DNA from: Trypanosoma brucei gambiense DAL972 | Taxonomy: Eukaryota > Euglenozoa > Kinetoplastea > Trypanosomatida > Trypanosomatidae | Assembly: GCF_000210295.1 (NCBI RefSeq) | Contig: NC_026739.1 | Location: 344,262 to 408,261 of the forward strand | Length of the DNA stretch: 64,000 bases | Direction: 5' to 3' | Part shown: piece after piece, positions 1 to 10,200 of the stretch | How the letters are laid out: each line of letters begins with the position of its first letter | Numbering within the stretch: position 1 is the stretch's first letter | Notes under the pieces: model-generated | What the model saw: the letters and a program-made list of their open reading frames with translations, nothing else | The model's database searches: none | Told to the model about the DNA's origin: nothing | Position numbers and translations under genes: made by a program

Positions 1-22
1 CAAAACCGACCAGCACAAATCC

Positions 23-1006
23 TCATGGTTCAGTTGGCCACTCCATTACTAATAAATCCACTGGGGTATGGGGTCCACCACGATACACAGACACTATCGG
101 ATGCAGTTTCTGCTTTGAAAGTCCTTCGATTCGCTTTTGAAGACTTTCCCAACGCGATTGGGAATCAACAAAGAACCCTAAAAAAAATGAAGTGTCCACT
201 TGACCATATGGAACAGACCGCAAGTTACTCGATGTTGGCTTCACAACCCCCGTTTCGCCTGGCTCACCCGACAACAAAGCATCTTGTGTCTTGCAGTGAG
301 GATCCAAATAAAGCAATAATTCCTGTGCCCCAGTACCGATGATATAATACCCACGGTTAGGGACACCGCCCACCATTCCAACACTCTCCGGTGCAAGCAA
401 CAGATGCTCCAGTGAAAGAAACATTTTTTGACTCATGCAACGGCTTGCACCACAACGTAAGGGCGCGAGTATAAGAACGTTTCGCGACTCCTTCAGATGG
501 CAACTTACCTCTTCTGCTGGAACAGCACCAGCCACTGTAATGACAACACTAAGTGGACTCGAAAGAATTCCCCTTTCCGTTGCTCTTTTAACGCAACCAC
601 TAATAGCCTCACATCCCTGACTTGGTGCCCAGTAGACGGGTCGGAGCGACTCACCTTGCTTCAGTATGTGGCGCACCATGCAGTGCAAAGAAAAAGGCGC
701 TACTTGTTCATCATCCAAATCGGCGAAGTATTGTAACTTACAGTCTTGTGCGCTGTGTCTCCGCAGACTGCAAGCCAAAAGCATTTGCGTAGCGCGTGCC
801 AGGCAACCCCATCCCTTGTCTGACGTAAGCGTAGAATAAGGAAGAGGATCGAAATACCTGCGGTAGGTGAAGAGGTAAAAGGAATTCTCAAGGTGCTCGT
901 CCAACTGCTGAGGCTCCCTTTGGATCGTGCCAAGAACACAACACGGATACTCAATGTGTGCGTCACAACCGACAACGGAGTGTACAAAATTTTTCAGACG
1001 CTCCAT
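23..1006 (-). CDS. ATG4: ATG4-type cysteine protease (peptidase C54)
   Basis: This 327-aa protein is an ATG4 autophagy protease. The family processes the C-terminus of ATG8 and removes ATG8 from phosphatidylethanolamine in the cytosol. Seen: the catalytic-Cys block TSDKGWGCLARATQMLLA around residues 61-78 (Cys68), the GGVPNRGYYIIG strand near 213-224, and the DPH motif carrying the catalytic Asp235 and His237. The length fits a compact ATG4 core without long extensions. The start is an ATG at 1004-1006. It is the last gene transcribed in the window, and its 3' UTR lies outside the left edge. Trypanosomes have two paralogues; from memory this position fits ATG4.2, but the sequence alone does not settle which one. 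Confidence 0.93.
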   Translation of the reverse strand: MERLKNFVHSVVGCDAHIEYPCCVLGTIQREPQQLDEHLENSFYLFTYRRYFDPLPYSTLTSDKGWGCLARATQMLLACSLRRHSAQDCKLQYFADLDDEQVAPFSLHCMVRHILKQGESLRPVYWAPSQGCEAISGCVKRATERGILSSPLSVVITVAGAVPAEEVSCHLKESRNVLILAPLRCGASRCMSQKMFLSLEHLLLAPESVGMVGGVPNRGYYIIGTGAQELLLYLDPHCKTQDALLSGEPGETGVVKPTSSNLRSVPYGQVDTSFFLGFFVDSQSRWESLQKRIEGLSKQKLHPIVSVYRGGPHTPVDLLVMEWPTEP

Positions 1007-1522
1007 ACGAATCTACGATATATATAAATATATATATGTATATATTTGTATATCCATGTATATTATATGTGCTTAGCGACAGACTGCTTTGTTTCTTCGC
1101 TTCCTTATGGTGTTGTTTTCACTCTTCACTTTCCAACAATTAATGGTTTTTAATGACGTCAGGTTGCGAAGTTGCGTCGCAGCCTCGCACAGCTCAGCAA
1201 CGGAGTCTGGTGGCCGTCAGATGAACTCGTTTTGCCACTGCTATTCCCTTTTCCTATTGAAAAGGCGCTGTTCAGCGGGTGTAACCGCAATTCCCACCAT
1301 GGAGGAGTAATAACAAACAACAATTAAAGGGGAGAGGGAAGAAATGCAGTGAATGCTAACAAACATTTAAAGGATAAAAGAAAAGAGGGGAAGCAATAAA
1401 CCACGGGTAATTCGTTCGCGCGCACGTCAGCGACAACACGATAAGGGCCCCCAACCTCGTACCCACACACAGAAAGAACGGAAAGCACAGATTTAGTTCA
1501 CATGTAGCCGTACCCAAATCGA
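1007..1522. other. spacer between ATG4 and LIM-protein genes
   Basis: No credible gene. It holds an AT microsatellite at about 1018-1070. A purine-rich plus strand at about 1310-1400 would be a minus-strand polypyrimidine tract serving ATG4 trans-splicing. Confidence 0.6.
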
Positions 1523-2095
1523 CTAACTGTTTGGGTCGAACAAAAACTCCATTTGATGACTGTGCCGTGGAAAAAAGTGTCCCGTTAGGCGAGATCCCGT
1601 ACGGTGCGTGTTAACGTATGATGTGTGCCAACGACGCGTGGGAACCCGCACGTCCCTCCCGAGGGCGCATGGGATGCACCATGCTTTGCCATCTTTTGAG
1701 TAGAACTTGTTGTGTCCGAGCCTGTATTTACATCGGTTGCACTTGAAACAACCGAAGTGAAAAAAGTACCCCTGCGGCGTAGGCACTGTTGCGTTACCAG
1801 CAGGTATCCACACGTAGCTATTGACATCTCCCGCATCAATGGGTTTGTCACAGTTAAAACAGATTGCATCAGGTGGCACAACCATGGGGCGGTCCACATC
1901 TTCATTATAAGCGGGAAAGTGCGGCCGTGACTTACATTCATCATGAGGCATTGCTGTGAGGTGCCGCGCCTTCGACTGCGTCCACCAGCGGCGGCTGTGT
2001 TGCGTGCGAACCTTATGGGATTGCGTAGGTTTCCCATGCATTGCTCGGCACTGAACCAACGTTACAACAACACATGGGATACGTGACCGCAACAT
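1523..2095 (-). CDS. single LIM-domain zinc protein, possibly mitochondrial
   Basis: The 190-aa protein has one LIM-type zinc module. Ligands visible are C79-x2-C82, H113-x2-C116, C119-x2-C122 and C140-x2-C143. The second finger has normal spacing, while the first carries a longer insert (30 residues between C82 and H113). The N-terminus is rich in Arg and His with no acidic residue for about 50 residues, which would suit a mitochondrial presequence; this is inference. LIM domains usually act as protein-binding platforms, and the partner is unknown here. A possible splice acceptor at 2105-2106 lies only about 9 nt before the ATG, following a purine-rich plus strand at 2118-2160. Confidence 0.75.
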   Translation of the reverse strand: MLRSRIPCVVVTLVQCRAMHGKPTQSHKVRTQHSRRWWTQSKARHLTAMPHDECKSRPHFPAYNEDVDRPMVVPPDAICFNCDKPIDAGDVNSYVWIPAGNATVPTPQGYFFHFGCFKCNRCKYRLGHNKFYSKDGKAWCIPCALGRDVRVPTRRWHTSYVNTHRTGSRLTGHFFPRHSHQMEFLFDPNS

Positions 2096-3470
2096 ATATT
2101 GTTACTCGGCAGGTATGGGAAGAAAAACAAAAAGATTAAAAAAGGAAGGATGGAGGCGAATGGAACTCCACCTTTCCTTTTCCTTCCCTTGCTATTACTT
2201 CTTTTTGTTGATGTTGTCCGAAGCCCTACTGACTGTACCAAGCACACTGTGCTTGTAGCACATATATGAGAGGAAAAGAAAAAAAAGTAGTTGATGAACG
2301 CAAGTTATCAATACATATACACATTAATACCAAAACAATTTGTGTCTTTTTCTTTTTTTGTTAATTTCTTCCCTTGCTGCCTATTTGCCACGTTCTAATA
2401 AATTCTAACGATGCATTTCTGAGTTTCGCAGGAGAAAAACAATTGCTCATCCATTCAATCCTCTTCCCCTGTCGATACGGTTCCTCAAGTTGTCGGAAGC
2501 CGAAAAAAAAAAACAAATGCAGCAGGAAGTGTGTACTCAAATCTATGTGGAAGACTCCACGCATTGAATGGGAATCCGCATGAGGACCACATCATGAACC
2601 GGGAACTTGTGGTAACGAAGCACCACCAATAATAATAAAAAGGATAGCGAAACCGAAAAAATAGACATCATGATTCCTTTTCTTTCTCCTTCACACTAAC
2701 ACGACCAAACAAACACATTAGCTGTACTTAACAGGAACAGCATTCCATCAGTATTATCCACACAGCGACGGGCAACAAACACCAGTAATGGCGCCAAGAA
2801 AGGCGTGATGAAAGCATCCGCTTGCCTCGGCAAACATAAACTGCGATCCGAAATAGTCACGAAGGAAAAAAAAACAAACAGAAGAGGAAACTCAGCCATA
2901 CGTGTGAGGTACGGCTCTTTATTGTTCCCCCTTTCTCCCATCTCCTTACCTTTTCCCTTTAAAAAAAAAAAACAATAAATTAAGGTTTCTGCCCCTGCAT
3001 TTTACCTTCAAAAAAAACAATAAAAAGAATGGACAATATTAAAATAGATATGTGACAGAGCAACTCTTTCCTTATATTACGTTTTCCCCGTATCAACGGA
3101 CCGCACCGGCACCGCATCCCCGGGACGTCTAACCTTCATTGTGAATTCATTATCAATCCCACATCCCTTTTACTCTCAAAGCCTCAAAACAGCTGCTACA
3201 GTCGCTATATTTTGAGCACCCGACACGCATGAAAGATGTCTCTCAGCATCCAACGGTTTCATCTCATCTTGTCTCCAAACGCCCGCCATGTGTATTTGCG
3301 CACACGGGGTATTGGTAATCTATGGGAGCCTTCATGATTTAACATCGATGAGCATTAGGGTAAATCCACTCGTTACGCTCCCCTTTCCTGTATTCCCTCT
3401 TACAACTATTCATTTATTCCTTCATTCTGTACTGTGCCATCTGTCCGTGTATACGTCTATATATGGATGG
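2096..3470. other. 1.4-kb spacer
   Basis: AT-rich with A/T homopolymers. The only ATG-initiated minus frame of any size, 2696-2941 (81 aa), has no family resemblance and no strong splice tract, so I do not call it. The stretch probably holds the 5' end of the LIM gene and the 3' UTR of the upstream gene. Confidence 0.5.
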
Positions 3471-3800
3471 TTAAACCTTAAGAAATTCCTGCGAGAGCAA
3501 AGGGCGATCCTCCGGGTAAATGCTACCATAAATATCTGGACCCAACTCCTCTACCAGTTCTATTATCTCAACATCATAAGGTGAATCCACATCATCCCAA
3601 TAGCGATGCGTTAAGCGATCGGCATCGACATCCTGTATGTCAAAATGGGTGCTAGTGCCGCTGTTACTGTTCTTTCTGTCATTCCCACCGTTGCTCGTAC
3701 TAAAATCCTGAGAACGGAAACCAATAGCGCCAAGAGGAACAGCAAATACTGAATTCCCTACTGCCCGCAGTGGCCTAAACGCAGCTAACCGTCGTAACAT
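3471..3800 (-). CDS. small putative mitochondrial protein
   Basis: A 109-aa protein of unknown function. The first 17 residues (MLRRLAAFRPLRAV...) are basic and hydrophobic with no acidic residue, a typical mitochondrial presequence. The mature part is strongly acidic, with a D/E-rich stretch from about residue 54 to 95. Base composition and strand match the neighbouring genes, and the ATG sits at 3798-3800. It could be a small subunit of a kinetoplastid mitochondrial complex, but nothing in the sequence says which. Confidence 0.65.
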   Translation of the reverse strand: MLRRLAAFRPLRAVGNSVFAVPLGAIGFRSQDFSTSNGGNDRKNSNSGTSTHFDIQDVDADRLTHRYWDDVDSPYDVEIIELVEELGPDIYGSIYPEDRPLLSQEFLKV

Positions 3801-4405
3801 CCAACACTAAAAGTCCCCCCACCTCACGCGCGCGCACACACACACACACACACAAACAAATAAACAAATATTTATTTATGTATGCAGGTAGAGAAAGGGA
3901 GCTGAAGCACGGCGGGAGAACGCCCGGAACTGCGAAGGCAACGGCAAATGATGGAAACAAAATACCGACAACAGGGAGTATAGAGAGTCCTCACTCCAAA
4001 CCTTTACGTCACTATGAAGTTTATTTTGCTATGGTGGAAGTACTCGTTAGATGAGCGACTGCGAGGGAACGGGGGGAAGCTATTAAGCTTTCTCTTGGTG
4101 CAAGTGTTCTGGATGGCAAAAACCGAAGCAAAACGCTACAACTACGAATAAACAAGGAAAAAAAAAACAGTCAAAAAGGAAGAAACATCGCCTTTCGATG
4201 ACACAGGTGTACAAATGCATAACCGCAGGGAGAGACGTTTCTATGAAACAGCTTGTGATGTATAGTGTAGTTTGCATGATCAAAGAACCGTAAGAAGGGG
4301 GACAGAGAGTCTATACATGAGTAAACAACGAATGAACAAGGGGTGAATGGGCCTTTCCATTCAACTTCAGGTTCAACATTTCGTAAAGTGCCGAATCATA
4401 CCGTA
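3801..4405. other. spacer with CA repeat
   Basis: No gene seen. A (CA)n tract followed by CAAA/TAAA repeats runs at about 3830-3880, immediately upstream of the 109-aa gene in transcription sense. Confidence 0.6.
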
Positions 4406-6700
4406 TTAATGTGCAGCGTTCATTAGGCGTGCCACTTCTTCCTTGCTCTGAGCTGATGAGTTACACGCTCCCTCAAGAAACTGTGTGGCCGCTGCCTCGA
4501 GACCAAGCGCTGAATTCGAGAGCTGAATGGAACGAAATCGGGCAGCTAAGGGGAAAACCATCCCTGATGAAAGGGTGTTGCTCAATACATTACCCGCGCC
4601 CATATGACAGGGTGCCTCTGCGGGCAGCTCCAGGGCAGCGATGTGTTCCTCATTTTGACGATAACGCGGCGCTAAGCGCTCCAGCACTTGGGCCAATGCA
4701 TACGGTGTCATTTGAGGAAAGTACTTAATCAATGTAGGGTAGAGGCTACGTAACAATCCATTCACGGTCAAGCACGCCACAGACCCGTTTGTGGTGGGCC
4801 ACCACACAGCGTTGTCAGTGAATACGGCGCAAAACACTTCTTCTTTTTCCTGCTCCTGATACGGGGGCTTTTGCTGTTGTTGCTGCTGTTGTTGTTGACG
4901 CTGCAGCTGCTGTTGTTTTGTCAACCCCTGATACAAACCAGATGTTTGGCTCGTTGGCCTCAACTCGTATGTAACGACCTGCTGCAACGGTGGCAAGTCG
5001 TCTATCTTGGCGACAACACGGTTGTAGTGCACATCCCATAGGTAAGTGGCGTCTTCACAAATAAGCAACAAGAGTGGGAGGTCTCCTAGTGGAACTGTTA
5101 CACGCAAACCAGCGACCTCATGTATGGAATTAGCGGTCGCACAATTCATTAAATTTTCTAAATGCGGTCCTCTCACATGTGCCAACGTAGTGCAGCCTTT
5201 TGTCTTGAGAGCTACTGTGACTGATGGCACGTGACCATGACCACCATCAGAAATATAGGGTGTCACTCCTAGCTCGCACGGGCTTTGACAATACGATGGT
5301 GACCCGATGTTGCACACAGAGGCAATGCCTCTGGCATCCATGAAATACACACAACTGTTCTCACACACCACAGCAACCAGAGATCTGTCCCCAGCGGCCA
5401 CTTCTGCAGCGACAATGACACTAGGAAGTAGGTTTTTGTGGCTGCTGGGAAGTGAAAGATGATCCCCCGGGATGTTTACAGTGCTCGAAGCGCGCGACCG
5501 GCCTCTCCTAGTATGTCTCTCTGACGTTCGCGGTGTTCCTTTGGACTTGGAAGCAGAAGCAGCAAGCCTTTCAACATTGCTTTCTGTCCCTATAGCATCA
5601 ACAGCTGCCAACACGGCCGGTTTCCCCTCTGTACCACTCCTAGAGGGACGCAGAGGACAGCGGGAGAAAGCAGTACTACCTACCCACAGCAGTAACCCCA
5701 GTATGCAGTGCCTGCTGAACGATGAGTCCCCGGACGCCGGTGGCATGGCAAAACTCCCGGTGGTTGAATTCCTTAAGTTGTTCGCTGATGCGCAGTTACT
5801 AAAGGTTCCTAGTGACTGAGTTTTAACCCCAAACGAAACTCCCTGTCGTGACAGATCAGGGATGTAGAAAATGCGAACACCCCCGCCGCCAAAGGCTCCC
5901 TCGGCGTACGCAACACGTGCTGAGGCGCCCAAAACGACACGAGACACTTCCTCCGAATCAGTATCCCGTGGGATCTTTAATGGTGGAACCGATATAATCG
6001 TCACGCGCGAATCGTTGTTGTAGCACACTGAAATGTGCGCAGCGTTATGTGATAGTTTCAGAGAGCTAACAGTTTCTAGCATGGGAAAACTTTCACATGG
6101 AATTTCCACCACCTGCTGTTGGTACCTCCGCCGACGCGAAATGGAGTAGCACTCGCCTCTCTTCAGGGTCACTAGTAGTACAAAAACACTTCTACGGTAG
6201 CCCACGGTCACGGCCCACTCCATGTTTGAAACGATTACGGCGTCAAGCGCCACCACGGGCCCACCGCCAGGATCTAAAGCTACAACTTCTGTCGATTCGA
6301 ATTGTCCGCGCTCTACAGAGCTGGAATTGGGGTCCCCTTCAACACACGTTAAGTAACCACCGGCAAGCGTCACGTGGCCATCGATGTAGCCGAAAACCAG
6401 CGCACCGCTGTTAGCAAAGACGGCACTAATCTTGGTTGACACTCCCGCAGGGCTGTTGGGTGGGGACGGATATTCGACAGGTACAATCAGCTTCGGTAAT
6501 GCGAAAGTACTCAAAACTTCCACTGGAACCTGAATTTGAGGTGGAGCTTCGTTGGCGAGTCGGATATCACATGTTTTGGTAATCTCGCGTATATGGCGTT
6601 GGGGTGCTGTTGCGTAGTCCAACGCGTCGTTAACGCAACGCATCACAATCTTCGTGAAGAAGCGCAAAGGTTGTACCGTATCATCGTAAAGGTACTGCAT
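4406..6700 (-). CDS. hypothetical protein with polyQ tract, possible beta-propeller
   Basis: A 764-aa protein I do not recognise. Short strands of the type 'AVFANSGALVFGYIDGHVTLA', 'SLKLSHNAAHISVCYNND' and 'LLLICEDATYLWDVHYNRVV' recur and would suit a WD40-like beta-propeller in roughly residues 70-590, but no clean WD repeat is present. A Gln-rich tract occurs at about residues 594-612 (plus-strand 4865-4920), coded by mixed CAG and CAA. The C-terminal 150 residues look helical. A basic, Ser/Thr/Arg-rich linker sits near residues 385-415. The start is the ATG at 6698-6700. The role is unknown. Confidence 0.8.
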   Translation of the reverse strand: MQYLYDDTVQPLRFFTKIVMRCVNDALDYATAPQRHIREITKTCDIRLANEAPPQIQVPVEVLSTFALPKLIVPVEYPSPPNSPAGVSTKISAVFANSGALVFGYIDGHVTLAGGYLTCVEGDPNSSSVERGQFESTEVVALDPGGGPVVALDAVIVSNMEWAVTVGYRRSVFVLLVTLKRGECYSISRRRRYQQQVVEIPCESFPMLETVSSLKLSHNAAHISVCYNNDSRVTIISVPPLKIPRDTDSEEVSRVVLGASARVAYAEGAFGGGGVRIFYIPDLSRQGVSFGVKTQSLGTFSNCASANNLRNSTTGSFAMPPASGDSSFSRHCILGLLLWVGSTAFSRCPLRPSRSGTEGKPAVLAAVDAIGTESNVERLAASASKSKGTPRTSERHTRRGRSRASSTVNIPGDHLSLPSSHKNLLPSVIVAAEVAAGDRSLVAVVCENSCVYFMDARGIASVCNIGSPSYCQSPCELGVTPYISDGGHGHVPSVTVALKTKGCTTLAHVRGPHLENLMNCATANSIHEVAGLRVTVPLGDLPLLLLICEDATYLWDVHYNRVVAKIDDLPPLQQVVTYELRPTSQTSGLYQGLTKQQQLQRQQQQQQQQQKPPYQEQEKEEVFCAVFTDNAVWWPTTNGSVACLTVNGLLRSLYPTLIKYFPQMTPYALAQVLERLAPRYRQNEEHIAALELPAEAPCHMGAGNVLSNTLSSGMVFPLAARFRSIQLSNSALGLEAAATQFLEGACNSSAQSKEEVARLMNAAH
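4865..4920 (-). repeat. Gln-rich codon repeat inside the 764-aa gene
   Basis: Imperfect CAG/CAA run, seen as ctg/ttg triplets on the plus strand, encoding a Gln stretch interrupted by Leu and Arg. The mixed codons suggest a selected or old tract rather than a fresh expansion. Confidence 0.8.
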
Positions 6701-7226
6701 GTTATTAGCTAGAAATGTGATAATGCAATATTTTGCGTCTTCGTTTTCGGGTTATACGACTCGCAGTATGCAAAGAAGAGAGAAAGAGATATATGTATAT
6801 TTGCTGCACAGCCAAGCACCAACAACGACATGGAAGAAAGGGTAATATCTGTCCTTAGGGCACTTGCCAATGAAGATACAACAAATTATATTAAATACGT
6901 AGTAACGCGTGCAGATAGCAACATGATTATCTTTCGTGCTTCGCCACCCACCCCTTCCAAAGGATGGGAAAAATAGTTTATTCATTCACAAGAAAAGGGG
7001 CCGATGATGAACCACATGGATGAAAGGAGAAAATACTTTAAAATGTCCTTTTCTTGTGAATTTAAACTACCATTTCCCCCTACTATTATCTTCCTCCTCT
7101 GGTGATTTCAAACAGCAGATAATTTATTTATTTTTTTTAAGCACACGGAACCGTAGGCGGTGTTACAACCTCCTGATTTTTTACTTCGCTGCCTTTTCCA
7201 TGCTGGTGACGCTGGCACCCTTTAGC
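6701..7226. other. spacer
   Basis: No gene seen. AT-rich, with the plus strand purine-rich near 6775-6845 (a candidate splice tract for the 764-aa gene). Confidence 0.55.
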
Positions 7227-10200
7227 TCACCAATCACTATCACTGCTATCAAATGTGGGCAATTTTCGCTGGGGTACCTTCTTCGCAGGAGGCCCCTGAG
7301 CCGGCGGCTTCGCTTCCCCCCGGCGGATTTCGGCACTGTTCCCTTCACGCGACGAACCCGAAGACTCATTTCCAGCAGCACTACCCCCACTAATAACAGG
7401 GGGGTTGATGACCTCAGCGGATCTCTGTAGGCTTTCATCGGTAATTGGTGGGGGTCCATCCGAGTCGCTATCTTCTTGCAGTGCTTCAGCGGCAATCGGC
7501 GGGGGTCCATCAAGATCCGGTGATTCGTTAGGATTGTCAGCAACAACCGGCGGAGGCCCATCAAAATCATCGTTGTCAATCGGCGGGGGTCCATCAAGAT
7601 CCGGTGATTCGTTAGGATTGTCAGCAACAACCGGCGGAGGTCCATCAAAATCATCGTTGTCAATCGGTGGGGGTCCATCAAGATCCGGTGATTCGTTAGG
7701 ATTGTCAGCAACAACCGGAGGAGGCCCATCAAAATCATCGTTATCAATCGGTGGGGGTCCATCAAAATCATCGTTATCAATCGGCGGGGGTCCATCAAGT
7801 TCCGGTGGACTGTGTGAAGCTTCCAACGGGGCAGGAGGAGGCACACAACCACCTGTAGAAGAACTATGAGGTTCATCAAATTCAACTGGTGGTGGACCCT
7901 CGTCATCGGCGGATAATTGGGGGTCACTGGCTCCGGCACCCAACGTAGTAACAGCAGGTGGGGAGGAAATCACTTCGCCGTCATTCGGTGCGTCTTTTGG
8001 CAGTCCATCTGTTGGTACCTCCTCTCCCTCTTGAACGCCGTCTGTATCCGGAGCAGGTCGGAGTGATGGTATGTATTCAGCAAACATGTCAATTACAATT
8101 TGAAGAGTGGTTTCCTCCTCTGATACAATGCAGGCACGCATTTCACCCTCTCCCAGCACGAGTGAGCGCTGTTCTGCCGCTATGGCAGCGATCCGTGTCA
8201 CCAAACTCTTTTCATTTTCATAATCAAATAATAACCCACTAAGTTCTGCACATTCCTCGGAGTCAATGGCATTGCGCACGCCACTCTCCGTTGCAATTAA
8301 GTCATTTTGATCAGCGATGTGAACACTAGTTGTCGCATCCATAACGATAGAATGGAATTCGGCCTCTTCCTTCAGCAAAAGCACAGCGTACCCCCTGGCG
8401 CATTCACGGCGCAGCAATTGTCTTTCCTCCAACTCTGCAGACCATCTCGCTTCAAGGGCACTCAAATCTTCAGCGAACTTTTCTAGCAACGTAGAAGCCA
8501 GGCGTTCTGCTTCGACGAAAAGCTGCTGCCGCTGCTCTGCCTCGCCTTTAAACATCAATGTAACTTTGTTGAAAAAGTCCTCCATTTGCATAACGATATC
8601 AAAACGGCCTTGCCTCTCTCGTGTGTTGAACTCACAAAGAGCTTCACCATCTCGCTCAATCATCAAAGCGTACACAGCTTTAGCAGTCGACTCATAGCCC
8701 GTCTGTAGTGGCAACAGCCATCCGTTATATAACTCTTCCAAACTCTTTTTGTAGAGCATCAGCGTCGCTTCCTCGATCCACTGGAAGCGCCGCCGAGTTG
8801 CCGAAGCCAGTTCTGCAAGGTATTCTCGCTCCTGAAAGCTAAAATTAAGCGGTCTCCTCTTTCTTAGGTCTTCCAAAAGCGCCAACAAGTCGCTGACCTT
8901 AACCGGCCGCCGCAGTCGGTGGGCGAGAGCAGCAAAAGCAGCCATGATTTTGTCCCGACCACCTTGCAGCCTACCACGTGCGTTGCTAACCAACATTTCT
9001 AGTCGCCCGCGCCTGAAGTTCTCCTCGTGTAGCTGAGCGTTGAGACGTGCCGCCCTCGCGCCAGTGGTGCGCACCGTCATTATACCGTCCTCAGCAGCCT
9101 GTCGAAGGTCCGCGCGACAGCAATTGAGCTCCGCAAGAAGACGCTGTGCCTCCAGCGCGAGCTCCTGCTGCCTGTGCTCTGCTGCACTCCCTCGACTCTC
9201 CGCCTTTCCAATAGAGCGACCCTCTGCTTGACCGCGCCTGAAATTTTCCTCTGACGTGCGGGCACGATCCGCCATAAACTTCGCCTCACGCGCTTGCAAC
9301 TCCGTGATGAATTCTGTGCGCAACTGTTGCACCTCCATTGCGCGTCGTTGCCGCTCATCCTCAACAACCTGCGCATGCTGCGTCCTCTGCATGTCCGCCG
9401 CGCGCCGAATATCTTCAAGTTGGCCATTCTTCACGTGAAGTTCAGTTTTTGCCCTTGACAGCTGCTCTTGAAGTGTGGCTATAGTGGCCTCCAATGCCTT
9501 ACGACGGGACCTTTCCTCTGACAGCGCATCTTGCAGATTATTAAGGGCACTAGCAGCTCTGTTTGTTTCTTCCGTGTTTAAGGAAGAAGTGCTGCGCAAG
9601 TCCCGCAACTCTGTTTCGGATACCTGGAGAAGTTGCTTCACCGTCTGCAGATGTCGTTGAGCATCGTCCCGCTCCATTGCCGCCTGGTTAATTTGCTGCT
9701 GTACCTGCATGATAGCTCGCTCTCCCTCCAGTCTCACATCAGAAGCTGTTCGGGTGCACTTGTTCTTCTCGTCCAGCAGCTCCTGGGAGGCGAGGACCGC
9801 GCTGTCTACGCGCCGCTGCATTTCTTGGTTACGGCGATCCAACTCCCGTATTAATCCATCCCTTTGAGAGATAGAGTCGGCAACTCGGTCACTTTCCATG
9901 ACGAGTTGCTGAACCGCTTCCAAAAGTGCTGCGTTTGTCAGTCTTGATGGCTTTGGTCTATTGATGGCGCGCCGCCATTCGGCTGCTGTGGCCTCACTGA
10001 TACTGCGGACGGTACGAGAATTTTCCACCGCCCCGTTAAGAAGCAGACCCAATCTCTGAAGGATTTCCATGTGTCCCTCTGGTACGCCAGCACCGGGCTC
10101 CACTGCAGAACTGCGTTGGGCAGATAATGCTCCCGGGGCCTCAACAACCCCCGTCCCACTGAAAGGCACGACAGCTGCCACGACATTACCACCCGAGCTA

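Noticed and set aside
2696..2941. 81-codon ATG frame with hydrophobic segments
   Set aside because: No clear splice tract before it; composition fits chance in AT-rich DNA. Kept only as a remote possibility.
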